This document shows, in pieces, positions 26,556-35,366 of a DNA stretch of 64,000 bases; within the stretch, counting starts at the first letter, position 1; every line of letters starts with the position of its first letter. Under the pieces are notes generated by a model. The model was given only the letters and a program-made list of their open reading frames with translations, was not told the origin of the DNA and did no database searches. This stretch comes from Palleniella muris (GTDB lineage Bacteria > Bacteroidota > Bacteroidia > Bacteroidales > Bacteroidaceae): assembly GCF_004792655.1 (NCBI RefSeq), contig NZ_SRZC01000015.1:1-64000 (forward strand). Direction: 5' to 3'. The position numbers and the translations under genes are program-made.

Positions 26556-27389
26556 ATGGCAAATTCACAGAAAGCAGCTCCTGCTCAGAAGAAGCAGGGC
26601 TTCACAGGTGTTCGCGCAGCGATTTGGATTATCGTACTCTGTTTCATCGCAGGTGTATGCTTCTTCGAGTTCGTACTCGGCAACCCGGACAATTTCCAGG
26701 GCGGTGACAACGCAAACGCTCCTCTTCCAGGTAACCTTCTCGGTACAATCTACAAAGGTGGTATCGTCGTTCCTGTGATTATCACACTCCTCTTCACCGT
26801 GGTTGCTCTCTCAGTAGAGCGTGCTCTCGCACTCTCAACAGCTCACGGTAAGGGCAAGCTCGCTAAGTTCGTCCAGGATGTGAAGGCAGCTCTTGCAGCT
26901 AACGACCTCGCTAAGGCTCAGCAGCTCTGCGACAAGCAGCAGGGTGTTGTAGGCAACGTTGTTTCTGCATCTCTCAAGACTTACAAGGAGATGGAGACTG
27001 CAACAGGCATCAAGAAGGAGCAGAAGATCTCTAAGATTCAGCAGGCTCACGAGGAGGCTGTACAGCTTGAGATGCCAACTCTCCAGATGAACATGCCTAT
27101 CCTTGCAACTCTCGTTACTCTTGGTACTCTGACCGCTCTCTTCGGTACCGTTGTGGGTATGATCAAGTCATTCGCAGCCCTCGCAGCCGGTGGTGGCGGT
27201 GACTCTCTCGAACTCTCTACAGGTATCTCTGAGGCCCTCGTAAATACTGCATCAGGTATCTTGACTTCTTGGTGTGCTGTTATTGCTTATAACTTCTACT
27301 CTAACAAGATCGATAAGCTTACTTACGCTCTTGACGAGGTTGGTTACACAATTGCTAAGACATACGAGGCTAACCACGAAGAGGCTTAA
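26556..27389 (+). CDS. exbB: ExbB/MotA/TolQ-type proton channel
   Basis: A 277-residue inner-membrane protein with a helix near residues 22-42 (AAIWIIVLCFIAGVCFFEFVL), a second near 70-90 (VVPVIITLLFTVVALSVERALALS), a cytoplasmic middle and two C-terminal helices (ATLVTLGTLTALFGTVVGMIKSF, LVNTASGILTSWCAVIAYNF) that form the proton path. With ExbD and TonB it uses the proton gradient to energise outer-membrane transporters such as SusC. Codon choice (CTC, CGC, GCT heavy) is much more biased than in neighbours, consistent with high expression. It is the first gene of the operon. Confidence 0.93.
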   Translation: MANSQKAAPAQKKQGFTGVRAAIWIIVLCFIAGVCFFEFVLGNPDNFQGGDNANAPLPGNLLGTIYKGGIVVPVIITLLFTVVALSVERALALSTAHGKGKLAKFVQDVKAALAANDLAKAQQLCDKQQGVVGNVVSASLKTYKEMETATGIKKEQKISKIQQAHEEAVQLEMPTLQMNMPILATLVTLGTLTALFGTVVGMIKSFAALAAGGGGDSLELSTGISEALVNTASGILTSWCAVIAYNFYSNKIDKLTYALDEVGYTIAKTYEANHEEA

Positions 27390-27422
27390 TCTTTTTACTA
27401 ACCCTTTAAAACTTTTATCGCT

Positions 27423-28043
27423 ATGGGTAAAGTAAAAATTAAGAAAGCCGACGTCTGGATTGATATGACCCCGATGTCAGATGTCATGGTCCTTCTCCTC
27501 ACCTTCTTCATGTTGACATCAACATTCGTGAAGAATGAAGCCGTGAAGGTCAATACACCTGGCTCCGTGTCAGAAATCAAAGTCCCGGAAACAGAGGTGT
27601 TGCAGATCCTTGTAGACAAGGAAGGCAAGATATTCCTCGGTCTGGACAAGCCTGGATACATGAAGGAAATGCTTGAGAACGTTCAGGGACAGGTGACTGG
27701 TCTTGATCTTGCACCTATGCAGGTGAAGAATTTCGTAGCTCTCGCATCTTTCGGTATGCCGGTATCAGAAATGTCAAATGTCCTCAAGCATGAGGCTTCC
27801 GACATCAACGAACTGCAGAAGAAGATGGGTATCCCTACTGACAGTATCAATGGTGGTATGAGCGAATTCCAGATTTGGGTGGATGCAGCTCGCAACTCAT
27901 CATTCGGTTCTGACATGAAGATTGCCATCAAGGCTGATGCAGCGACACCTTACAAGGTTGTCAAGAAGATGATGTCTGAACTCCAGGACATGAGTGAGAA
28001 CCGTTACTATCTTATAACATCGTTAAAGAAGGAGGGCGAATAA
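27423..28043 (+). CDS. exbD: ExbD/TolR-type biopolymer transport protein
   Basis: A 206-residue protein with one N-terminal membrane helix, starting KKADVWIDMTPMSDVMVLLLTFFML. The Asp in MTPMSD is the conserved proton-path residue. The rest is periplasmic, longer than E. coli ExbD (141 residues). It starts 33 bp after exbB and ends one base before the next exbD start, so translation is likely coupled. Two different ExbD proteins in one operon are usual in Bacteroidales. Confidence 0.92.
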   Translation: MGKVKIKKADVWIDMTPMSDVMVLLLTFFMLTSTFVKNEAVKVNTPGSVSEIKVPETEVLQILVDKEGKIFLGLDKPGYMKEMLENVQGQVTGLDLAPMQVKNFVALASFGMPVSEMSNVLKHEASDINELQKKMGIPTDSINGGMSEFQIWVDAARNSSFGSDMKIAIKADAATPYKVVKKMMSELQDMSENRYYLITSLKKEGE

Positions 28044-28044
28044 T

Positions 28045-28689
28045 ATGGCAAAGAAAAAAGCTAGCCGCCAGAAAAAAGCGGAGACCCGAGTGGACTTCAC
28101 TCCGATGGTGGATATGATGATGTTGCTTATCACCTTCTTCATGCTGTGTACATCTTTGAGCAAGCCTCAGTCAATGCAGTTGACGATGCCAAGTAACGAT
28201 AAGAATGTCGCAGAACAGGATCGTGGTGCAACAAAAGCGTCACAGACTATCACACTGTATCTTGCAGGAAATGATGCTGTATATCATGTTGACGGTATTC
28301 CTGAATATGATAACCCTGCTTGTCTGAAAAAGACCACATGGGGAGCTGATGGTCTCCGTGATGTGCTTATCAACCACAAGACAGAAGAAGGCTATACACC
28401 TGTAAAGAACATCAAGGCTTCCAAAGCCCTTCTTGATGCAGAGCGCGCAAAAGACAAGTCTATGACAGACTCTGTGTATAACGCACGTCTTTCTAAAATC
28501 AAGAATGGTGAGCTTGAGACCGGCAAGGTTCCGGTTCTTACAATCATCATCAAGGCTATGGACACAGCTTCATACAAGAACCTTGTTGACGCGCTTGATG
28601 AAATGCAGATTTGCGCAATCGGTAAGTATGTTATTGACCAGGTTAATGATGACGACATGCGTCTTCTGAACGCAGCCGGTATCAAGTAA
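28045..28689 (+). CDS. exbD: Second ExbD/TolR-type protein
   Basis: A 214-residue paralogue with basic N-terminus (MAKKKASRQKKAETR) and helix VDFTPMVDMMMLLITFFMLC, again with the conserved Asp. The periplasmic part shares the general layout of the first ExbD but little sequence. The two may form a heterodimer or serve different ExbB pentamers; sequence alone does not decide. tonB follows after 47 bp. Confidence 0.9.
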   Translation: MAKKKASRQKKAETRVDFTPMVDMMMLLITFFMLCTSLSKPQSMQLTMPSNDKNVAEQDRGATKASQTITLYLAGNDAVYHVDGIPEYDNPACLKKTTWGADGLRDVLINHKTEEGYTPVKNIKASKALLDAERAKDKSMTDSVYNARLSKIKNGELETGKVPVLTIIIKAMDTASYKNLVDALDEMQICAIGKYVIDQVNDDDMRLLNAAGIK

Positions 28690-28736
28690 TCTGTGATATG
28701 GCAAATTGTTAAACCATAAAAAGAAAGAACAGAACT

Positions 28737-29570
28737 ATGTCAAAAATAGATCTTATTTCAAACGATTGGACTGAGATTGTCTTCTCAGGTCGCAATCAGG
28801 CCTATGGTGCTTACCAGTTGCGTAAAGGTACAGGCAGACGTAACCTATGGTCAATGGTGTTCGTTGCTGCCGTTGCTGCGTTGGCGTATGTAGGCCTTTC
28901 AATGTACAACTCTTATCAGGAATCACAGAAAGCCAAGTTCGAGGCTGAGATGGAGGCATCTCTCCTTGAGCAGAAGAAGGAAGCTAAGGTTGAGAAAAAG
29001 ACTGAGGCTCCAAAGATTGAGCAGGTTAAGCAGGTAGAGAAGGTCAAGTCTTCTATTGCCTTCACACCACCTGTCATCAAGAAGGACTCTGAAGTGAAGC
29101 CTGAGGAGGAAATGAAGACTCAGGAAGAACTTAACGAAAGTAAGACAGCCGTTGGTGCCTTCACTGTTGAGGGTAACGACGAAGAGGGCGGTACAGTCCT
29201 CAAGGCTGTCGAGGAAATCGCTGCACCTGAACCTCCTAAGCATGAGGAGGAGAACAAGGTGTTCGATGTAGTAGAGCAGATGCCTGCATTCCCTGGTGGT
29301 CCGGCTGCCCTTATGCAGTATCTTTCTTCTCACGTTAAGTACCCTGCAGTTGCTGAGGAGAATGGCATTTCAGGTCGTGTTACTGTCCAGTTCGTCGTAG
29401 AGCGTGACGGTAGTGTGACTGACGTTAAGACAATGAAGTCTGTTGACCCATCACTTGATCGTGAGGCAGAGCGCGTTGTCAAGTCAATGCCTAAGTGGAT
29501 TCCTGGTAAGCAGAACGGCGCACCTGTTCGTGTGAAGTACTTCGTACCGGTTGTATTCCGTCTCCAGTAA
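28737..29570 (+). CDS. tonB: TonB energy transducer
   Basis: A 277-residue protein. The N-terminus carries NQAYGAYQLRKGTGRR followed by a membrane helix (LWSMVFVAAVAALAYVGLSMY), then a charged Lys/Glu/Pro-rich periplasmic linker, and residues about 190-277 form the TonB C-terminal domain (MPAFPGGPAALMQYLSSHVK, YPAVAEENGISGRVTVQFVV, GKQNGAPVRVKYFVPVVFRL). It carries proton-motive energy from ExbBD to TonB-dependent receptors. It ends the exbB operon; a long hairpin follows. Confidence 0.93.
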   Translation: MSKIDLISNDWTEIVFSGRNQAYGAYQLRKGTGRRNLWSMVFVAAVAALAYVGLSMYNSYQESQKAKFEAEMEASLLEQKKEAKVEKKTEAPKIEQVKQVEKVKSSIAFTPPVIKKDSEVKPEEEMKTQEELNESKTAVGAFTVEGNDEEGGTVLKAVEEIAAPEPPKHEEENKVFDVVEQMPAFPGGPAALMQYLSSHVKYPAVAEENGISGRVTVQFVVERDGSVTDVKTMKSVDPSLDREAERVVKSMPKWIPGKQNGAPVRVKYFVPVVFRLQ

Positions 29571-29598
29571 TATGTGATATAAAAACTATGTAATATAT

Positions 29599-29645
29599 GA
29601 AGAGTAGGGCGAGGCTTCTCAAAGAGGGGTTTTCCTCTACTCTTC
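29599..29645 (+). terminator. Hairpin after tonB
   Basis: GAAGAGTAG pairs with CTACTCTTC with further partial pairing inside. No long U-tract follows, so termination efficiency is uncertain. The remaining 29646-29935 shows no gene, repeat or clear promoter. Confidence 0.55.
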
Positions 29646-29935
29646 ATTGTCAACGGAAGTCAATGCATATTCGCCACAAGTGCTGACAAACCTTTGTTCT
29701 TGACAGTTGCATTGTTGGTTTTCTGCAAATATAGTTGCCGAAGTCCAAGAATGACTAACAGTTTATGTATGGAAGAATCTGTTATTCGCAGTAACGAATA
29801 CACAGTATAGGGCAGAAATGAGTCAGGCTGTATGTACAAGACAGAAGCTTGCAAGATGCAGGCAATCGGAACTTTCCCTAAGTGGAGGAATGCTTGATGT
29901 ACGATAGGTTATCCTTAAATATAATAACATAAACA

Positions 29936-30892
29936 ATGAAGAAAATAATATATACATCCCTTATAGTCCTTACATCTCTGATGGTTCTTGGAGCATGTAA
30001 GCAGAAATCCGCTAACGGAAGAACCGACACATACGCTTCCGGAGAGATGGTTGTAATGTGCGATGAAAGTTTCAGCCCCATAATCAATGAAGAGATAAAG
30101 GTGTTCCATGCCACTTATCCGGATGCGAAAGTCACTCCGAAGTACACAAACGAGCTTGATGCGTTCAATGCCCTGATGGAGCAAAAGGTTCACCTCATCA
30201 TCACTGCGCGCAACTATAGTGCCAAGCAACTGAACTTCTTCAAGTCCAACGGCTTGCAGCCACGCTATTTCCCTCTCGGTTATGACGGACTTGCATTCAT
30301 AATCAACAAGGAGAATGTTGACTCCTGCATACATGTCAACGACATCAAACGCATCCTCAGTGGTAAGGTGCGTAACTGGAATGAGGTTAACAAGGGCTCC
30401 AAGTTGGGTGAAATAGACGTTGTTTTTGATAACGCGAAATCAGCGGCAGTCCATTGGGCTGTAGACTCAATCCTTGGAGGAAAGCCTATCAACAGCCCTA
30501 ACATAACAGCCGTAAATACAAGTGCGGAGGTCATCAACTATGTCGAGAAAACGAAGAACGCCATTGGAATCATCGGCAGCAACTGGCTTAATGACAAGCG
30601 TGACACGACAAATGTCACCTTCAACAAGAACATAAATGTCATGTCTGTTTGCCAAGTTGAAGGCAAGAAGGCAGATGAAATGAACTCATGGAAGCCATAT
30701 CAGCTGTACCTCCTTGACGGTCGTTATCCTTTCGCACGCACTGTCTACGCTTTGCTGGTAGACCCATATCACGGTCTTCCTGTCGGCTTTGCCAATTTCA
30801 TGCAGTCACCGATAGGGCAGAAGATTGTCCTCAAGTCAGCACTCCTTCCTTATCGTGGAGACTTGCAATGGCGCAAGGTGCAGACAGATTAG
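29936..30892 (+). CDS. PstS-like periplasmic substrate-binding lipoprotein
   Basis: A 318-residue protein with lipoprotein signal MKKIIYTSLIVLTSLMVLGAC (lipobox LGAC). The mature part resembles phosphate-binding proteins (VVMCDESFSPIINEEIKVF, ITARNYSAKQLNFFK, GYDGLAFIINKEN, LSGKVRNWNEVN, AIGIIGSNWLND). No ABC permease or ATPase genes adjoin, and such proteins are regularly found after exbBD-tonB in Bacteroidales. The ligand could be phosphate or another small anion, and a role linked to the TonB complex is possible. Confidence 0.8.
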   Translation: MKKIIYTSLIVLTSLMVLGACKQKSANGRTDTYASGEMVVMCDESFSPIINEEIKVFHATYPDAKVTPKYTNELDAFNALMEQKVHLIITARNYSAKQLNFFKSNGLQPRYFPLGYDGLAFIINKENVDSCIHVNDIKRILSGKVRNWNEVNKGSKLGEIDVVFDNAKSAAVHWAVDSILGGKPINSPNITAVNTSAEVINYVEKTKNAIGIIGSNWLNDKRDTTNVTFNKNINVMSVCQVEGKKADEMNSWKPYQLYLLDGRYPFARTVYALLVDPYHGLPVGFANFMQSPIGQKIVLKSALLPYRGDLQWRKVQTD

Positions 30893-30970
30893 TCCGGAGC
30901 AAGAGAACAGCAGGTGTGGAAAGGCGGAAAAGCGAAACGCCAAGTGCGGTTTGGGATATGTCTCCATTTG

Positions 30971-31033
30971 TTGACACTTTTATGCCGGATATTGACACAT
31001 GTTTTGCACATTCAAAAAATAGTCCTAATTTTG
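30971..31033 (+). promoter_or_regulatory. Promoter with TTGACAC direct repeat upstream of the TPR protein gene
   Basis: TTGACAC at 30971-30977 and 30992-30998 (21 bp apart), TTTG -33 at 31003-31006, TAATTTTG -7 at 31026-31033 (19-bp gap). The same arrangement with the same spacings occurs at 40679-40741. The position just upstream of -33 suggests an activator site. Confidence 0.75.
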
Positions 31034-31106
31034 CATACGGAAATTAAAATAGTAAGATAAATCACTAACACAAATATAAATAACCAAGCTAATACAATAA
31101 AGATTT

Positions 31107-32552
31107 ATGAATACAATGAAATATCTTTTGGCTGGTGCCCTGATGGTTGTCAGTGGCTCAGCAATGGCTCAGTCTTTTGATGAAGCAGTGAAAGCAGTTA
31201 AGTCCGGACAGTCCCCGAAAGAGGTGGAATCCCTTGTCAAGGATGTCAAGGACTGGAAGAAAAACGCAGCAGGTCTGGCTAAGGTCGGCCGTGCTTATCT
31301 TGATGTGAAGGACACCCTTAACACACGTAAGTATGCCAATCTCGCCGTTGATGCAGAGAAAAAGTTGAAGGAAGGCAAGACAGCCGTGGGCTATATCCTT
31401 CTTGGTGACCTTGAGGTCTACAATGATAATCCGGGCGATGCAGCTGCTTGGTATCAGAATGCCATATACTTCAACCCGAAGGCAGCTGAGGCATACAAGA
31501 AGTATGCTTTCATCTATCGTGGCCGTGACCCAAAGCAGGCAGTCCAGACACTTGAGCAGCTCCGCACTGTAGATCCTACTTATCCTGTTGACGCAGAGGC
31601 AGGACACATCTACTATATGTCTGCAACAAAGAACTCTGACTATATGCCGCTTGCCCTTCAGGCTTACCAGAAGGTTCAGCTCGAAGACCTTTCCAAGCTG
31701 GAGCCATACTACATGACAGAGTATGCCCTTGTAGCATTCGCTTCACAGAAGAACGACCTCTCAAAGAAGATTGCAGAGTTCGGTCTCAAGTCCACACCAC
31801 GCAATGCCGGCTACAACCGTCTTGCAATGTACAACTCTGTCGAGTTGAAGCAGTTTGAGGATGCTGTGAAGTACACAAACAGGCTCTTCAATGAGAGCGA
31901 CACGGCAAAGTTCACACCAATGGACTATAAGTATGCCGCACTTGCATACGAAGGCATCAACGACCTTGACAACGCTGTCGCAAACTACAAGAAGCAGATA
32001 GACTGCTGTACTTCCGAGACTCAGAAAATCACAGCTTTGAAGGACCTCTCTGACTGCTACAAGGCAAAGGGCGACCTTGTCAACTCACTTGCAACTTACG
32101 AGGAGTATCTGAAGCTCAATCCTAAGGCAAGTGCAAATGACTATGCAGGTTTCGCAAACATCTACCGCAACATGGCTGCAGAGCAGACCGGTGCAGAGCA
32201 GAAGGAATCCGTGGACAAGGCACTCGCCATCTATAAGGACATGATTGAGAAGTTCCCTAACTCTGCTGACTACTCCAATTTCATGGCAGCTCGTACAAGC
32301 TCTATCATCGACCCGGACCAGAAACTCGGACTTGCACGTCCATACTATGAGGCTCTCTTCAACTCTATCAGTGCTGCCGGCATCAAGGACAACAGCGACA
32401 AGGCACGTATCGTAGAGGCTTGCCAGTACCTTGGAATCTATTTCTTCAAGATACAGAATGACAATGAAGCCGCTAAGCCTTATTTCGAGAAACTTCAGGA
32501 GATTGACCCTGAGAACGCTCTTGCAAAGCAGGTTCTTTCGATAATCAAATAA
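31107..32552 (+). CDS. Tetratricopeptide-repeat periplasmic protein
   Basis: A 481-residue protein with a cleavable signal peptide (MKYLLAGALMVVSGSAMAQ) and many TPR-like helical pairs, for example AVGYILLGDLEVYNDNPGDAAAWYQNAIYFNP, FTPMDYKYAALAYEGINDLDNAVANYKKQI and LKDLSDCYKAKGDLVNSLATYEEYLKLNP. TPR scaffolds bind other proteins; the partner is unknown. It is the usual last member of the exbB-exbD-tonB-pstS neighbourhood but has its own promoter with the TTGACAC repeat. Codon use is strongly biased, suggesting abundance. Confidence 0.82.
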   Translation: MNTMKYLLAGALMVVSGSAMAQSFDEAVKAVKSGQSPKEVESLVKDVKDWKKNAAGLAKVGRAYLDVKDTLNTRKYANLAVDAEKKLKEGKTAVGYILLGDLEVYNDNPGDAAAWYQNAIYFNPKAAEAYKKYAFIYRGRDPKQAVQTLEQLRTVDPTYPVDAEAGHIYYMSATKNSDYMPLALQAYQKVQLEDLSKLEPYYMTEYALVAFASQKNDLSKKIAEFGLKSTPRNAGYNRLAMYNSVELKQFEDAVKYTNRLFNESDTAKFTPMDYKYAALAYEGINDLDNAVANYKKQIDCCTSETQKITALKDLSDCYKAKGDLVNSLATYEEYLKLNPKASANDYAGFANIYRNMAAEQTGAEQKESVDKALAIYKDMIEKFPNSADYSNFMAARTSSIIDPDQKLGLARPYYEALFNSISAAGIKDNSDKARIVEACQYLGIYFFKIQNDNEAAKPYFEKLQEIDPENALAKQVLSIIK

Positions 32553-32581
32553 ATATATAATATAGACTGAAATGTAGAAAG

Positions 32582-32615
32582 TAGGGACAGACTGAGTTCA
32601 GTTTGTCCCTATTTT
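32582..32615 (+). terminator. Terminator after the TPR gene
   Basis: TAGGGACA pairs with TGTCCCTA around an inner ACTGA/TTCAGT stem, followed by TTTT. Confidence 0.85.
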
Positions 32616-32707
32616 CAGTTATGCAGAGTGGCAGTATCTCTCCTTATGCAGCAGTTACGGCGTAGGCTTTGGCATCCCGTTGCATTGTGAAGGCTGTAGA
32701 GTAATTT

Positions 32708-33065
32708 ATTATTGTCCGGTAAAAAAAAACAATGACAAGCAGCACAGTTCTTGTATATCCCCATCTTATGAGATTTTTCTTCAAGGGGGGCTTGGGAACC
32801 GCGTCAGCGGTGACCAGAAAGTAGCCGTGGGTAGCACCCACGGATTGTGATACAAGCACCGGGCAACGACCGATTTATCGGTCGAACAGCCTTGCGGCAC
32901 TCCCAATTATTCGACCGATAAATCGGTCGCGCACAGAGCGTTACTGTATTCCGTGGGTACGCCCACGGCTACTATATTAAACCGCTAACGCGGTTCTCTG
33001 CACAGGAACATCCGGGCATTGCGTACACATTCAGAGATGTATTTTGCGTTTTACCTGACACCAAT
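32708..33065. mobile_element. Long MITE-like element (358 bp) related to the IS at the left edge
   Basis: The left end ATTATTGTCCGGTAAAAA pairs imperfectly with the right end GTTTTACCTGACACCAAT. The interior shares most of its sequence with 46957-47134 but carries an extra segment of about 180 bp with several hairpins: CCGTGGGTAGCACCCACGG, CGACCGATTTATCGGTCG and its inverted copy, and CCGCTAACGCGG. No coding capacity is seen. Confidence 0.7.
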
Positions 33066-33233
33066 TCAGCCTTACTCCATGCCTTAGTATAACCTGATTG
33101 CCAAAGAAAAATTTATATCAAATATTTTAATTATGCAAATATGTACGACACCAATTAATAGTAATTCAATGGAGTATGGCAACTTCTCTATATAGATATT
33201 TCCTCTACAAAACAATGAAATTATAAGTGGTAA

Positions 33234-33321
33234 AATGAAAGATAACACTTTACCGTGCGAAGGGTTACCTTTGACAGTACAAAACGTTACCTTTCACCAA
33301 GTAAAGCGTTACCTTTCGCCA
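33234..33321. repeat. Array D: four 22-bp palindromic units
   Basis: Cores start at 33242 (ATAACA), 33264, 33286 and 33308 (all GTTACC), 22 bp apart, with AAAR...CTTT flanks. It lies about 210 bp upstream of tadA. Confidence 0.85.
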
Positions 33322-33531
33322 AATCAATGGGGTTTTAACATTCATTGTTGCTTAAGTTTAGGGAAATTTCTGTAGATATGACATTTTGAAAGTAATTGCC
33401 ATGTTTGGCTTACATATAGGGAATTGTGCTAACTGTACGATAGACGCACTTGCATCAAATCCACACACGATAACATTCAAATGCAGAATAACTTGCATGA
33501 CAACTGATAACATTACAACAACAAACATTCT

Positions 33532-33966
33532 ATGACAGACGACGAGAGATTCATGCGTATGGCATTGAAAGAGGCAGAGCAAGCTGCCAATGACAATGAA
33601 ATCCCCATAGGAGCAGTCATTGTCAGCAATGGCAGGGTGCTGTCACGTGCCCATAACCTTACAGAGACATTGTGTGACGTCACCGCCCATGCTGAGATGC
33701 AGGCGATAACCTCCGCTGCCAACACTCTCGGAGGCAAGTACCTGCAAGGCTGCACGTTGTATGTCACAGTAGAGCCTTGCCCCATGTGTGCCGGTGCCAT
33801 AGGGTGGGCACAACTCTCACGCATTGTCTATGGCTGTCCCGACGCGAAGCGCGGCTATCGTGAGTATGCTCCCAAGGCATTCCACCCTAAGGCTACAGTC
33901 ACGGAAGGTGTGCTGTGCGAGGAATGCAAGGCACTTATGCAGTCTTTTTTCAAGAAAAGACGCTGA
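33532..33966 (+). CDS. tadA: tRNA adenosine(34) deaminase TadA-like nucleoside deaminase
   Basis: A 144-residue zinc deaminase with HAEMQAI (zinc-binding His and catalytic Glu) and PCPMCAGAI (two zinc-binding Cys), plus the N-terminal FMRMALKEAEQAANDNEIPIGAV typical of TadA. The expected reaction is conversion of A34 to inosine in tRNA-Arg(ACG). Related guanine or cytosine deaminases share these motifs, but the spacing and short length fit TadA best. The next gene follows after a poly-C tract. Confidence 0.88.
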   Translation: MTDDERFMRMALKEAEQAANDNEIPIGAVIVSNGRVLSRAHNLTETLCDVTAHAEMQAITSAANTLGGKYLQGCTLYVTVEPCPMCAGAIGWAQLSRIVYGCPDAKRGYREYAPKAFHPKATVTEGVLCEECKALMQSFFKKRR

Positions 33967-33995
33967 CGGTCTTCCGCACAACCATGAACCATGCT

Positions 33996-34009
33996 CCCCC
34001 CCCCCCCCC
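33996..34009 (+). repeat. Poly-C tract, 14 C
   Basis: A run of 14 C lies in the 91-bp gap between tadA and the AAA/CYTH gene, 48 bp before the start codon. Such runs change length by slippage; here it could change promoter or leader spacing. Confidence 0.9.
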
Positions 34010-34057
34010 ATAAAGTCCGGCATGGCATCTGTATATTGCTCATTTTATACATACTAT

Positions 34058-35161
34058 ATGAATAACATCAAACGAATAGTTCTTACAGGCGGTCCTTGTG
34101 CAGGCAAGACAACAGCCCTTGTAAGGATACGAGAACATTTCTCAAACCTTGGATACAAAGTGTTCACAGTTCCTGAAGTTCCGACAATGATTACTCAGAC
34201 CGGTTGGAACTACCTTACGGACAACAAGAAATTCTACTACGAAGGCGAGCTTGTCATCCTCCAGATGCAGCTTGCCCTTGAGGACAGTGTGCAGAGAATG
34301 GCAGAGACTGTCGCGCCTGACAAACCGTGTGTCATCATCTGCGACCGTGGCACAATGGACATCTCCACCTACATCTCTCCTGAGATATGGAAGGACATCT
34401 GCGGCAAGGTCGGCCACACTACGGCAGAGTTGCTTAACCGTTATGATGCTGTCCTGCACCTTGTCACTGCTGCCGATGGGGCAGAGGAGTTCTATACCAT
34501 TGAGACAAATGCCAACCGATATGAGCAGGCAAACGAAGAAGGGCTGAAGATAGCACGCATGCTTGACCATAAAGTGTTCGATGCATGGTTCACCCACCCA
34601 CATGTGCGTGTCATCGACAACAGTTCCGACTTTGACCTAAAGCTCAACCGTGTGCTGACCGAAATTTCCCAAGTCCTTGAACTCCCGTTGCCTGTAAAGG
34701 AAGAGCGCAAGTACATTGTGGAACTTGCCGGAGAGTTGCCTGAATGCATTGAGAGTGAGATAGTCCAGACTTATCTTGTCGCTGACCCGGGACGCGAAGT
34801 GCGTCTGCGCCGCCGCTGGCAGGATGGTCAGGCGATAAACATCCATACGACGACAAAGATGATTTCCCCAAAAGAGAAGATTGTCACAGAACGTCAAGTG
34901 AGCAACAGCCTTTACGAGTCACTCTTGCAGCAGGCAGACCCTTACCGTGCCACTATACGCAAGCAGCGCCACAGCTTTATTTGGTGCGGACAGTACTTTG
35001 AGCTGGACACTTATCTTGAACCCGTCTCTGACCTTATGATTCTTGAGACAAAGGAGAAGACTTGCCATGAGGAAGTCAAATTCCCTCCGTTCCTGAAGGT
35101 CGTAGAGGACATAACAGGCAATACAAAGTACTACAACTACAACCTTGCCTTGAAGAAATAG
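34058..35161 (+). CDS. P-loop ATPase with C-terminal CYTH domain (TTD14-like)
   Basis: A 367-residue protein counted from ATG 34058; a longer frame runs back to 33824 but overlaps tadA and includes the poly-C tract. The N-terminal half has a Walker A motif, VLTGGPCAGKTTAL, and a DRG segment (IICDRGTMDIST). The C-terminal half has the CYTH pattern of paired charged strands: EIVQTYLVADPGREVRLRRR, HTTTKMISPKEKIVTERQVS and YFELDTYLEP. CYTH domains bind triphosphates or other polyanions. This pairing resembles the eukaryotic TRPL-translocation-defect protein 14, a GTP- and phosphoinositide-binding protein. The bacterial role is not known. Confidence 0.78.
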   Translation: MNNIKRIVLTGGPCAGKTTALVRIREHFSNLGYKVFTVPEVPTMITQTGWNYLTDNKKFYYEGELVILQMQLALEDSVQRMAETVAPDKPCVIICDRGTMDISTYISPEIWKDICGKVGHTTAELLNRYDAVLHLVTAADGAEEFYTIETNANRYEQANEEGLKIARMLDHKVFDAWFTHPHVRVIDNSSDFDLKLNRVLTEISQVLELPLPVKEERKYIVELAGELPECIESEIVQTYLVADPGREVRLRRRWQDGQAINIHTTTKMISPKEKIVTERQVSNSLYESLLQQADPYRATIRKQRHSFIWCGQYFELDTYLEPVSDLMILETKEKTCHEEVKFPPFLKVVEDITGNTKYYNYNLALKK

Positions 35162-35186
35162 GCAGTCATCTGCCACACTGTCACGG

Positions 35187-35232
35187 CTGTCACATTTTCT
35201 GTCTGCAGTCTTTGCAGACGGAAATGTGGCAG
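35187..35232. other. Long hairpin between the AAA/CYTH gene and the histidine kinase gene
   Basis: CTGTCACATTT pairs with AAATGTGGCAG, with an inner GTCTGCA/TGCAGAC stem. There is no U-tract on either side, so it may be an mRNA stability or leader structure rather than a terminator. Confidence 0.5.
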
Positions 35233-35366
35233 CATAACCCTCAATCTTCAGCCACTCTTCTCTGTGTGTGCAAGTGTTGCCATGGCGATAAACCGCCTTG
35301 CTGCCCAAAGGAAAACAATCTTTCAGGCTGTCATTCATCCGAATCCATGTAACATTCTTTTCCAAC

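Noticed and set aside
33824..34057. N-terminal extension of the AAA/CYTH protein
   Set aside because: It overlaps tadA in another frame and includes the poly-C tract; homology begins at ATG 34058.
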